Origin: Solirubrobacterales bacterium
GTDB taxonomy: Bacteria; Actinomycetota; Thermoleophilia; Solirubrobacterales; Solirubrobacteraceae
Direction: 5' to 3'
DNA length: 55,546 nucleotides
NCBI GenBank assembly: GCA_003244205.1
Contig: QHBW01000079.1
Span: 1 to 55,546 of the forward strand
Below, one piece after another: positions 17,719 through 26,123 of this stretch; position 1 is the first letter of the stretch; each line of letters begins with the position of its first letter. The notes under the pieces were generated by a model that was not told the origin of the DNA, did no database searches, and saw only the letters and a list, made by a program, of their open reading frames with translations. Made by a program: the position numbers and the translations under genes.

Positions 17719-18195
17719 ATGTCCACTGCAACCATGCACACGAGCCAGGGGCCGATCGAGATCGAGTTCTTCGATGACGCGGCTCCCAAGACCGTCGCCA
17801 ACTTCCGCAAGCTCGCGGCGGACGGCTTCTACGACGGCCTCATCTTTCACCGGCTGATCCCCGAGTTCATGATTCAGGGAGGCTGTCCGGAGGGGACGGG
17901 CAGGGGGGGCCCGGGCTACTCGTTCGAGGACGAGTTCTCCGAGCACCACCACGATCGGGGAGCCCTCTCGATGGCCAACTCCGGGCCGAACACCAACGGC
18001 TCGCAGTTCTTCATCGTGACCAGGCTCCAGGGAACCCCGCACCTCGACGGACGCCACTCGGTCTTCGGCCGCGTGACCAGCGGGATGGAGGTCGTGGACG
18101 CGATCGAAGCGCTGCCGACCGGCCGCAACGATCGCCCCAACGACCCGCCGCCGCGGATCGAGTGCATCACGCTCGAGACACCCGCTGCCGAGTAG
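17719..18195 (+). CDS. Cyclophilin-type peptidyl-prolyl cis-trans isomerase
   Basis: A 158-residue single-domain cyclophilin that speeds proline isomerisation during folding. Family motifs are [13 protein letters not shown], the active-site region [19 protein letters not shown] and [17 protein letters not shown]. There is no signal peptide, so it is cytosolic (PpiB-like). It lies 9 bp after the helicase and may be translated from the same message. Confidence 0.93.
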   Translation: MSTATMHTSQGPIEIEFFDDAAPKTVANFRKLAADGFYDGLIFHRLIPEFMIQGGCPEGTGRGGPGYSFEDEFSEHHHDRGALSMANSGPNTNGSQFFIVTRLQGTPHLDGRHSVFGRVTSGMEVVDAIEALPTGRNDRPNDPPPRIECITLETPAAE

Positions 18196-18225
18196 TACCA
18201 ACGACCCCGACCCCGGAGAGACCAC

Positions 18226-18990
18226 GTGCAAATCCCTCAGCCGATCGCGGCGCAGGTCCACGACGAGACCTTCGCTGGCGTCACGTACCACATCCGCGGT
18301 GAGCTCGTGCCCGAGCTCCAGCTCGACCTCGGCAGTACGCGCGTGATGCACGAGCACCACGTCCTGTTGTGGAAGGAGACCGCCGTCAACATCGAGCTCA
18401 AGAAGCTTCCAGGCGGCATCAAGCGCAAGATCGCAGGGCTCGACTTCTTCATCACCCGCGCGAGCGGGCCTGGGCGGATCGCCTTCTCGCGCGACTCGCC
18501 GGGTCAGTGCATCCCGCTGCACTTGAGCGTCGGTCAGGAGCTGCACGTGCGCGAGCACCAGTTCATCGCGGCCACCGACAATCTCGACTACACCTACGAG
18601 CGCATCAAGGGCGTGCGCAACATGCTGCTGGGCGGGTCGGGATTCTTCATGGACAAGTTCCGCGCCACCGAGGGCGACGCGATCGTCTGGCTCCACGGCC
18701 ACGGCAACGTCTTCCTCGTCGAACTCGGTGACGGTGAGCAGATCGACGTCGAGGCCGGCGGCTGGCTGTACAAGGAGCCGGCCGTCAAGCTCGAAGCGGT
18801 CACGATGGGGCTGAAGACCGGGCTCTTCGGCGGCGGCGGCAAGCTCACCTGGAACCGCTTCACGGGTCCGGGCAAGCTCGCCATCCAGACGCTCTTCATC
18901 TCGCCGATCGAGGGGGGCGAGGGCGCGGTCGGCAGCGCGGCGACCGGCGGCGTCGCCGGTGCCGTGATCAGCGGGCTGGCGCGGGGGTAG
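18226..18990 (+). CDS. AIM24-family protein
   Basis: A 254-residue beta-helical protein of the AIM24/TIGR00266 family. Hallmarks are the glycine-rich repeated strands: GLDFFITRASGPGRIAFS, LHGHGNVFLVELGDGEQIDV, and a C-terminal GGGGKLTWNRFTGPGKLAIQ. A GGAG Shine-Dalgarno (about 18214-18217) supports the GTG start at 18226. The biochemical role in bacteria is unknown; family members are often linked to membrane or stress functions. It follows the cyclophilin gene by 30 bp. Confidence 0.85.
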   Translation: MQIPQPIAAQVHDETFAGVTYHIRGELVPELQLDLGSTRVMHEHHVLLWKETAVNIELKKLPGGIKRKIAGLDFFITRASGPGRIAFSRDSPGQCIPLHLSVGQELHVREHQFIAATDNLDYTYERIKGVRNMLLGGSGFFMDKFRATEGDAIVWLHGHGNVFLVELGDGEQIDVEAGGWLYKEPAVKLEAVTMGLKTGLFGGGGKLTWNRFTGPGKLAIQTLFISPIEGGEGAVGSAATGGVAGAVISGLARG

Positions 18991-19132
18991 CGACTGTCAG
19001 ACGCGGGGGCGCGAGCGAGTTTTCGGCGCGTACCACGCGACGCGCGGGACGATCACTGCAGGCACGCGCCGCGCCATCACGCGCGCGGTAGCCTGTGGGG
19101 TTCACCCAGTCCGGCAGAGGAGAGCGAGACCC

Positions 19133-20674
19133 ATGGCCACCGTTGAGCAGAAGCCAGCAGCCACCACCAACGGTCAGAGCACCGGGATCGCGGTCGAGAA
19201 CCCCGCCACGGGCCAGGTCGTCGGGACCGTCCCGAACATGGAGGCCGACGCGGTCAAGGCACTCGTCGCGCGCGCGCGCGCCGCGCAGCCCGCCTGGGAG
19301 GCGCTCGGCTTCGAGGGCCGCGGCGCCGTGCTCAAGCGCGCCCAGAAGTGGGTGCTCGACAATAAGGATCGGATCATCGAGACGATCGTCTCCGAGACCG
19401 GCAAGACCCACGAGGACGCCCAGATCGCCGAGATCGGCTACGCCGCCAACGCCTTCGGCTTCTGGGCCAAGAACGCGCCCGAGTACCTCGCCGACGAGCG
19501 CGTCAAGTCCGCCAGCATCTTCGTCAAGGGGCGCAAGCTGGTCCAGCGCTTCACGTCGCTCGGCGTGATCGGCGTGATCGGTCCCTGGAACTATCCCCTG
19601 ACCAACTCCTTCGGCGACTGCATTCCCGCGTTGGCAGCCGGCAACGCCGTCGTGCTCAAGCCCAGCGAGGTCACGCCGCTGACGTCGATGCTGATGGCCG
19701 AGTGCCTGACGGAGTGCGGCCTGCCCGATGACGTCTTCCTCGTCGCCACCGGCGATGGCGCCACCGGCAGCGCGCTGATCGACGAGGTCGACATGATCAT
19801 GTTCACCGGCTCCACGCGCACCGGCAAGAAGGTCATGGCGCGCGCCGCCGACACGATCACCCCGGTTTCGCTAGAGCTAGGCGGCAAGGATCCGATGATC
19901 GTGCTCGCCGACGCCGACATCGAGCGGGCTGCCAACGCCGCCGTCTACTACTCGATGCAGAACGGCGGCCAGACGTGCATCTCGATCGAGCGTGTCTACG
20001 TCGAGCAGCCGGTCTACCACGAGTTCGTCGGCAAGGTCGTGGAGAAGACGCGTGCGCTGCGCCAGGGCGATCCGAGCGGTGGTCCAGGGAGCGTCGACGT
20101 CGGCGCCGTCACCTTCCCTCCCCAGCTCGAGATCGTGGAGGACCACGTCAAGGACGCTGTGGACCACGGCGCCAAGATTCTCGTCGGCGGCCATGCTCGC
20201 TCGGGCGCCGGTCGCTACTACGAGCCCACCGTGCTCGTCGACGTCGACCACACGATGAAGTGCATGACCGAGGAGACATTCGGCCCGACGCTGCCGATCA
20301 TGAGCGTCGCCGACAGCGAGGAGGCGATCCGACTCGCCAACGACTCGCCCTACGGTCTCGGCGCCTCGGTCTTCGGCAAGGATCTCGCACGTGCCGAGGC
20401 GATTGCGCGGCGCGTCGAGGCGGGCGCGGTCGCCGTCAACGACGCCCAGCTCTATTATGTCGCGCTCGAGCTGCCCTTCGGCGGCGCGAAGGCATCGGGG
20501 CTCGGCTCGCGCCACGGCCCGGGCGGCATCCGCAAGTACTGCCAGACGCAGGCGCTGATGGTGACGCGCTTCGCCCCCAAGAAGGACGTCCAGATGTTCC
20601 CGTACAAGCCGCGCACCTTCAAGCTCCTCGGTGGCCTGCTGAAGCTGGTCTACGGTCGCAGCAAGCGCCGCTAG
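19133..20674 (+). CDS. NAD(P)-dependent aldehyde dehydrogenase
   Basis: A 513-residue aldehyde dehydrogenase superfamily member. It has the coenzyme motif FTGSTRTGKKVM, the general base Glu in SLELGGKDPMIV and the catalytic Cys in NGGQTCISIERVYV. The motif GPWNYPLTN places it near succinate-semialdehyde/long-chain aldehyde dehydrogenases. The C terminus (FKLLGGLLKLVYGRSKRR) is hydrophobic and basic, hinting at membrane association. A GGAGAG Shine-Dalgarno precedes the ATG at 19133. The substrate is unproven. Confidence 0.92.
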   Translation: MATVEQKPAATTNGQSTGIAVENPATGQVVGTVPNMEADAVKALVARARAAQPAWEALGFEGRGAVLKRAQKWVLDNKDRIIETIVSETGKTHEDAQIAEIGYAANAFGFWAKNAPEYLADERVKSASIFVKGRKLVQRFTSLGVIGVIGPWNYPLTNSFGDCIPALAAGNAVVLKPSEVTPLTSMLMAECLTECGLPDDVFLVATGDGATGSALIDEVDMIMFTGSTRTGKKVMARAADTITPVSLELGGKDPMIVLADADIERAANAAVYYSMQNGGQTCISIERVYVEQPVYHEFVGKVVEKTRALRQGDPSGGPGSVDVGAVTFPPQLEIVEDHVKDAVDHGAKILVGGHARSGAGRYYEPTVLVDVDHTMKCMTEETFGPTLPIMSVADSEEAIRLANDSPYGLGASVFGKDLARAEAIARRVEAGAVAVNDAQLYYVALELPFGGAKASGLGSRHGPGGIRKYCQTQALMVTRFAPKKDVQMFPYKPRTFKLLGGLLKLVYGRSKRR

Positions 20675-20677
20675 CCC

Positions 20678-21562
20678 CTGACCGCGATCCTCGCAGGGCT
20701 GTGCTCCAGCGTCTGCTGGGGTCTCGCCGACTTTCTCGGCGGCGTTCAGAGCAGAGCGCTCACGGTGGTGCGCGTGCTTGTGATCAGCCAGCTCGCCGGC
20801 TTCACGGTCGCGCTGGCCGTTGTGCTCGTCAGCCACCGCGCGCCACCGGCAGCGCACTACCTGATCATCGCGGCGGCGGGCGGGGTCGCCGGGCTCGTCG
20901 GGCTCGGCGCCTTCTACCATGCGCTCGCCGTCGGCACGATGAGCATCGTCGCTCCGATCAGCGCAACCGGCGCCGCAGTCCCCGTGATCGTCGGGCTGGC
21001 GACCGGGGAGCATCCCGGGACGGTCCGGCTGGTCGGAATCCTGACCGCGGTCGCGGGTGTCGTGCTCGCCTCACGCGAGGCCGGCCCCGGGGAGGCGGAG
21101 GTCGGCGCGACCGGCCCCGGGGAGGCGGAGGTCGGCGCGACCAGGGATCGCAGCCGCCACCAGGTACCGCTCGCGCTGGCTGCCGCGCTCGGGTTTGGGG
21201 CCTTCTTCGTGGCGATGGACCGCGCGGCACACGGAGACGTGCTGTGGGCGCTGCTGGCCGCGCGCGGCGCCGACGTACCGTTGCTGGTAGGCCTGGCGCT
21301 GCTGACGGGAACGGCGATCTCCGGGAGGCCACGAGCGCTCGTGCCGCTGATCGCGGTCGGCCTGCTCGACGTCGGGGCGAACGCGCTCTACGCGTGGGCG
21401 ACGACGCTGGGACTACTCAGCGTCGTCGCGGTGCTCGGCTCGCTGTACCCGGTGGCCACGGTGCTGCTGGCGCGCGGCGTGCTCGGAGAGCGCGTGCGGC
21501 GCGTCCAGGAGCTGGGGATTGCAACCGTGCTCGCGGGCGTCGCGCTGATCGCCGCGGGCTGA
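20678..21562 (+). CDS. EamA/DMT-family transporter, apparent CTG start
   Basis: A 10-helix drug/metabolite transporter of 294 residues if it begins at CTG 20678. The first membrane helix, LTAILAGLCSSVCWGLADFL, lies upstream of the first ATG/GTG-type start (20765). That GTG would remove helix 1, leaving 265 aa. Between the aldehyde dehydrogenase stop (20672) and this CTG there is one codon only and no ATG/GTG in frame. Two EamA repeats are visible, split by a loop that carries a perfect 30-bp (10-residue) duplication. The substrate is unknown. Confidence 0.8.
   Translation: MTAILAGLCSSVCWGLADFLGGVQSRALTVVRVLVISQLAGFTVALAVVLVSHRAPPAAHYLIIAAAGGVAGLVGLGAFYHALAVGTMSIVAPISATGAAVPVIVGLATGEHPGTVRLVGILTAVAGVVLASREAGPGEAEVGATGPGEAEVGATRDRSRHQVPLALAAALGFGAFFVAMDRAAHGDVLWALLAARGADVPLLVGLALLTGTAISGRPRALVPLIAVGLLDVGANALYAWATTLGLLSVVAVLGSLYPVATVLLARGVLGERVRRVQELGIATVLAGVALIAAG
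21081..21140. repeat. Perfect 30-bp tandem duplication inside the EamA gene
   Basis: Bases 21081-21110 are repeated exactly as 21111-21140. The repeat is in frame and duplicates GPGEAEVGAT in the cytoplasmic-looking loop between the two EamA halves. Exact identity suggests a recent event. Confidence 0.9.
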
Positions 21563-21601
21563 GCTTGGCGTCGGGCGGGCGGCCCCCGACGAGGGCCGAG
21601 G

Positions 21602-21650
21602 GGGGTTGAGATCGTTACGGGAACATACGTCCCGTTTCGCTCTCAACCCC
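21602..21650. terminator. Nested hairpin between convergent genes
   Basis: The outer stem is GGGGTTGAGA (21602-21611) with TCTCAACCCC (21641-21650). The inner stem is ACGGGA (21617-21622) with TCCCGT (21630-21635). It lies between the EamA gene (plus) and the secreted protein gene (minus), so it probably terminates both. Confidence 0.65.
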
Positions 21651-21664
21651 GTCGAGCGCCGCTC

Positions 21665-22309
21665 TCAGCGCAGGCGTGCCCGCCGCGTGCGGAGGCCGTC
21701 GCGCCACGACAGCGTCGAGCCGCGCAGGCGCAGCGACCTCGGGCGCACGCGCGGGCCTGAGTCGAGCACGGCGCCGCTCGTCGTTCGCACCTCGTAGCTG
21801 ACGCCCGGCCCGAAGTCCGAGAATCGCTGGTCGACGAACGCCGCCGACCCCCGTGGCGTCACCACCAGCGCGAGGATCGCCCCGACCGCGGGCTCCTGCT
21901 CGAAGGTCACGAGGTGTCGCGTCGCACCGCTGAGCAGGTTGGTCACGACCACCTCGGGCTGGAGCTCCTCGCAGCCCGCGCAGGCAGCTTTGAACTCATA
22001 GGCGACGAACGCGCCGGAGAGCCGGATCAGCGCGTGGCGATCCTGGTCTGGGAATTGGGAAGAAATAAACGCGACAGCCCGCCGGACGCGGTAGGCGCAG
22101 CTGTAGTAGGCCTTGTACGGGTTGCCCGAGGTGGTATCGATGACCCGGCGCGAGAAGATGCGGCCCACGCGATCGGCTACCACCAGGTGGCTGTGCGGCG
22201 GGGCGCAGGCGTGTGCCGGGCGCGTCGGCGAGCGCCCGAGCGCCGCCGTGGCGCCGGTGACGGCGATGAGCATGACAGCGGCCACGAGCGCTGCACGCGT
22301 CGCGATCAC
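21665..22309 (-). CDS. Secreted hypothetical protein, 214 aa
   Basis: The N terminus VIATRAALVAAVMLIAVTGATAALG is a signal peptide, so the protein is exported. The mature part has four cysteines in two close pairs (CAPP...SCAYRV and ACAGCEE), probably disulfides, and a beta-rich C terminus with RSLRLRGSTLSWRDG. I recognise no domain. The GTG at 22309 was chosen because it overlaps the TGA of the acylase gene (GTGA). A longer frame start at 22336 would lengthen the overlap. It is presumably translated with the acylase and acts in the same compartment. Confidence 0.65.
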   Translation of the reverse strand: MIATRAALVAAVMLIAVTGATAALGRSPTRPAHACAPPHSHLVVADRVGRIFSRRVIDTTSGNPYKAYYSCAYRVRRAVAFISSQFPDQDRHALIRLSGAFVAYEFKAACAGCEELQPEVVVTNLLSGATRHLVTFEQEPAVGAILALVVTPRGSAAFVDQRFSDFGPGVSYEVRTTSGAVLDSGPRVRPRSLRLRGSTLSWRDGLRTRRARLR

Positions 22310-24702
22310 TGCCCCAGCTCCACGAATTGCTCCCATGTCCCGCGGTCGAAGAAGGGCATCGGCGGCGGCTGTTCGGCCCCCTGCGCGCTCTGGTTGACCA
22401 TCACGCGGGGCGCCCGCCAGGCGCTCGGCTCGCTCGAGTGATAGCGGCTCGAGAGCGCGCTGAAGGCGGCCGCCGCGGCCGCCCGGTAGCCGGCGGGGGA
22501 GAGGGTGCGCAGAGCGTAGGCCTGTCCGAGCGAGACGTCGAAGACGTGCTCGGGGTTGGGCACGCCGGCGGCGATGACCTTGCCGGCCTCCCCCAGCGGG
22601 GCGATCGCCAGACGCTGAGCCTGGCCCTTGAGCTCCTGCCAGGCTGGGGCGCCGGGGTCGGTCGTGCCGTGCGCGTCGACGCGGCTATAAGAGCCGTCCC
22701 AGGCGAGGATCGTCTGGAGCACGGTGGCCGCGGGCGCGGACGCACCGCGCAGCGCCCGGCGCAGCTGGGGCTCGGCGAGCGGGCGCTGCTGCGCGGTCGT
22801 GCCGGCGGTGTGGATGACGGCCTCCAACGCGTTGAGAGTTGGGCTCGAGACGATCCCGCGTACGAGCCGGTCGAGCCAACCGACGCGAAAGAAGCCGCCG
22901 GCGACGCGCTCGCTGGCGGGGTCGTTGCCGGTGGTCCAGCCTTGGGAGGGAATGTTGTTCCAGTTGGCCAGCCAGCGCTGCTTGGGGTCGATCACGTGCG
23001 GGCGCTCGGCGACGCGCAGCAAGCCTTGCCACTCCGCTTCGCCGCTGCCGGGGAACGGCAGCCGCTCGTCCCAAGCCGTCGGCATGACCGGGAGCAGCCC
23101 CGGGTGCCAGTAGCCGATGTGGCCGCCGTCGTCGGCGGCCATGATGTTCTCGTTCCAGGTCAGCAGTGCCGTGGCGCGATCTACGTCCGCCACGCTGGCG
23201 GCCGTGTCGACGGCGGCGAGCCCCGTGATCGTGTCGGTCTCGCGCATCCAGGTGGCGTAGCGGCGCGCGTAGGCGTAGCCGCCGGCACGCGCCTGGACGG
23301 GACCGTGCACGGTGCGACAGAGGCGCAGCGTCTGGCTGCCGCTTTGCGGTGGGGACTTGAGCAGGCCGGCGGGGTTCAGCAGCGACGTGACCGCCGGGCG
23401 ATAGCTGAAGGTCTCGTTGCGGCAGTCCATCTGGCGTACCCCCCCGTTGAACTGGTACTCCTCGGGGTGCCCCGGGACCAGCTTCTCGGCGTAGAGCGAG
23501 TTCGTCTGCGTGAGACCGCTCGTGAGCCCCCAGGCGACGTGCCGGTTGTGGCCGATCGCGATCACGGGAGCGCCAGCCGCGGTCACGCCACGGACGTCGA
23601 GCCCCGGCGCGTGGACCTCGAGCTCGACCAGCTCCTCCGGCGCCGAGAAGCCCAGCTCGGGTTCGCTGAAGAGCACCGCGTGGTGATGGACGCGGTCGCC
23701 GATCGCCACCATCGAAGACCCACCCACGTGGATCGGGGAGACCAGACGGGCGCGCGCCGACGTGCCAGCTGCCGAGGCGGTCGTGGTGGGTGACTCCGTG
23801 CCCAGGTCAGCTGCCGTCGGCAGCGGGAGCGAGCTCACGTAGGGCGCCGAACGCCGCAACGCGGCGCGTTCCTGGGCCGGCGTGCGCCCCGGGACGGAGG
23901 GGAAGACGCCGTTGGCGCGCGGCACCGTGCTGATCTGGCCGGCAACGCGCAGCGGAAGGATCGTGTTGAACGCGCTCGCGCCGCTTGCGTCGAGTGCGTG
24001 TGCGTTGGCGAGCTCCGAGCCATCGCCGTTCGGGGTGGTGCGCGCGAGGAAGACACCGATCGCGGCCAGGTCCGTCAGCGAGAACTGCGTCGGCAGACCA
24101 AGCGCGGCAAATTCCCCGGGGAGGTCGGCGGGGCTCAGCAGCACGTGATCGACCCAGGCGTTGACGCCGCCGAGGTAGCTGGCGTAGCGCTGCTGCATGT
24201 CGGCGGGCAGGCGGGCCATCATCTGAGCGAGCTCGGCGCTCGTGTAGAAATCGCGGCGCGTCGCGATGTCCATCGGCAGGTAGCCGGCGCCCAGCACCTC
24301 GGAGAGGTGCCCGGTGGTCGCGCGGCGGAAGATCTCGAGCTGGGCGAGACGGTCTTGCGCGATCGCGTAGCCGGCTCCCCACCAGGCGTCGGCGACCGTG
24401 TCGCCGCTCACCGATGGGACTCCGAATCCGTCGCGGACGATCTTCACGCCCGGACGGGGGTCGCTCTCGCTCCCGGGCTGGTCGAGCATCGCGTCCTTGC
24501 GCTGGAAGTTGATGAACGGCTGCTGCTGGTCGTAGAGGTGCGGGGAGCCGCTGCCTGAGAGCAGCCCGGTGACGCCGACGAAGCCGCTCTGACCCGGAGG
24601 CAGGATCGACTCGGCGCGCAGGATCCCTGCCTGCGCTGGGACGGTCGCGAGCGCCCACGCCGCGACGATCGTCAGCACGACGCTGATCGCGCGCCTCCTC
24701 AC
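22306..24702 (-). CDS. Penicillin acylase family (Ntn-hydrolase), secreted
   Basis: A 798-residue precursor of the penicillin/acyl-homoserine-lactone acylase family. The start (GTG 24702) gives a signal peptide (RRRAISVVLTIVAAWALATVPAQA). The alpha chain has VKIVRDGFGVPSVSGDTVADAWWGAGYAIAQDRLAQLEIFRR split across the canonical region. The autoprocessing site is GGSSMVAIGDR, where the first Ser after GG would be the beta-chain nucleophile. Most relatives have SNxW there, so SSM is a variant. Conserved downstream parts are IGHNRHVAWGLT and SLYAEK. Substrates may be N-acyl amides; which one is not predictable. Confidence 0.85.
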   Translation of the reverse strand: MRRRAISVVLTIVAAWALATVPAQAGILRAESILPPGQSGFVGVTGLLSGSGSPHLYDQQQPFINFQRKDAMLDQPGSESDPRPGVKIVRDGFGVPSVSGDTVADAWWGAGYAIAQDRLAQLEIFRRATTGHLSEVLGAGYLPMDIATRRDFYTSAELAQMMARLPADMQQRYASYLGGVNAWVDHVLLSPADLPGEFAALGLPTQFSLTDLAAIGVFLARTTPNGDGSELANAHALDASGASAFNTILPLRVAGQISTVPRANGVFPSVPGRTPAQERAALRRSAPYVSSLPLPTAADLGTESPTTTASAAGTSARARLVSPIHVGGSSMVAIGDRVHHHAVLFSEPELGFSAPEELVELEVHAPGLDVRGVTAAGAPVIAIGHNRHVAWGLTSGLTQTNSLYAEKLVPGHPEEYQFNGGVRQMDCRNETFSYRPAVTSLLNPAGLLKSPPQSGSQTLRLCRTVHGPVQARAGGYAYARRYATWMRETDTITGLAAVDTAASVADVDRATALLTWNENIMAADDGGHIGYWHPGLLPVMPTAWDERLPFPGSGEAEWQGLLRVAERPHVIDPKQRWLANWNNIPSQGWTTGNDPASERVAGGFFRVGWLDRLVRGIVSSPTLNALEAVIHTAGTTAQQRPLAEPQLRRALRGASAPAATVLQTILAWDGSYSRVDAHGTTDPGAPAWQELKGQAQRLAIAPLGEAGKVIAAGVPNPEHVFDVSLGQAYALRTLSPAGYRAAAAAAFSALSSRYHSSEPSAWRAPRVMVNQSAQGAEQPPPMPFFDRGTWEQFVELGQ

Positions 24703-24763
24703 CGCGGGGGATTCAATCAGCGTGCGCTGCTCAACACGCCGGCTGGCCGCCGGCTCCCGCAGC

Positions 24764-25393
24764 TCAGCGCAGCGGCACGTCGAGTAGGCCTTCGAGCTCG
24801 GCAATCGTCTCGTGCGCCGAGCGGTGATGGATCGTCGTCATCCCCAGGACACGGGCCGGCTTGAGGTTGCCGGGCAGGTCGTCGACGTAGGCGCACGCGT
24901 CCGGCTTCAGTCCGATCGCCTCCGCTCCGAGCTCGTACATCCGCGGGTCGGGCTTGCGGATGCCGACATCGCCGGAGATCACGACGCCATCGAAGAGCTC
25001 GGGCAGAAGCCCGCGGTCGTAGCCGCGGTTGCCCCAGGAGTTCGAGATCAGACCGGTGCGTACGCCCGCAGCCCTGGCCGCGCGCACGGCCGTGAACATC
25101 GCCTCCTCGGCGCGAGCGCCGCGAAACAGCCGCTCGATAAGGCCCGGGGCCTCGACTCCCAACTGCTCGGCGAAGCGCTGCTCGAAGTCGGCTTCGGCGA
25201 TGCGCCCGCACTCCAGCTCGGCTAGCAGCTCGCGCGACCCGGGGTCGGCGCGAAAACGACGCCGCACCGTGTCGGGATCGATGCCCTCGGTGCGGCAAAA
25301 TTCTGCAAAGGAGACGAAGACGTCGGTCGTCAGCACGCCGCCGTAGTCGACGAGCAGACCGCGCAGCGTGGGAGGGTCGGCGGGCGCGCTCAC
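24764..25393 (-). CDS. HAD-family hydrolase
   Basis: A 209-residue HAD hydrolase. Motif I is VDYGGVLT, where the nucleophile Asp is kept but the usual second Asp (acid/base) is Gly, as in the epoxide-hydrolase N-terminal-like HAD-IA group. Motif II is LISNSWG, the lysine/motif III region is GIRKPDPRMYELG, and motif IV is YVDDLPGNLKPA. It lies 61 bp upstream of the acylase gene on the same strand. A small phosphomonoester substrate is possible. Confidence 0.85.
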   Translation of the reverse strand: MSAPADPPTLRGLLVDYGGVLTTDVFVSFAEFCRTEGIDPDTVRRRFRADPGSRELLAELECGRIAEADFEQRFAEQLGVEAPGLIERLFRGARAEEAMFTAVRAARAAGVRTGLISNSWGNRGYDRGLLPELFDGVVISGDVGIRKPDPRMYELGAEAIGLKPDACAYVDDLPGNLKPARVLGMTTIHHRSAHETIAELEGLLDVPLR

Positions 25394-25610
25394 GCGGATG
25401 CCGATCGTAGCGCCGGAAGGTGCTGCGCGCTCGCGGCGCCTGAGGATGGGATGTCGGCGCTTGGTGGGTGTTGCGCTTCAACCTGTCGGCGCGTGCGACC
25501 GTCCACGGGACGCTGAGGCGGCGTGCATCCGGCGCTGCCTTCCGGCTGCGTTGAGCGCTCGTCCTTAACACCCGTTTCACCTCGCGCAGGCCCGCTACGC
25601 TGCCGGGCCA

Positions 25611-26108
25611 ATGTCCCGCCAGCTCTGGCTCCTGCGGCATGGAGAAGCCGAGCCCCACGAGGCCCGGCCGGATGCCGAGCGTCGTCTCACCGGGAGGGGC
25701 AAACGCCAGTCCAGGGCCGCGGGCACTGCCCTCGCCCGCCTGGGACTCGAGCTCTCTTCCTGCTATGCGTCCCCGCGAATCCGCGCGCTCGACACCGCCC
25801 GGCTGGCGTGCGAGTCGCTCGGCGTCGAGCCCGTCGTCCACGAGCCGCTTGCGGGGGGCTTCGATGCCGAGGACGCGATCGCGCTGCTGGACGGCGAGCA
25901 GGACGACGCGCGCGTGCTGCTCGTCGGTCACGAGCCCGACCTCTCGAATATCGTCGATCAGCTCACCGGCGGCCGTGCCGACGTGAAGAAGGGCGGCGTC
26001 GTCGCTCTCCGGCTCGACGACCACCGCGGTGAGCTGCTTGTGCTGCTGCGCCCGCGTGATCTCGAATCGCTCGCGGTCGACTTCCAGGACGACGATCCTC
26101 ACCACTAG
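25611..26108 (+). CDS. sixA: SixA-type phosphohistidine phosphatase
   Basis: A 165-residue histidine phosphatase. The catalytic RHG motif is in LWLLRHGEAEP, the second His in LLVGHEPDLSNIV, and SPRIRALDTA provides the phosphate-binding Arg. The compact size fits SixA, which removes phosphate from histidine in phosphorelay or PTS-like proteins. The target here is unknown. It is followed 15 bp later by fpg. Confidence 0.88.
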   Translation: MSRQLWLLRHGEAEPHEARPDAERRLTGRGKRQSRAAGTALARLGLELSSCYASPRIRALDTARLACESLGVEPVVHEPLAGGFDAEDAIALLDGEQDDARVLLVGHEPDLSNIVDQLTGGRADVKKGGVVALRLDDHRGELLVLLRPRDLESLAVDFQDDDPHH

Positions 26109-26123
26109 CATCGGCGGGCAGCG

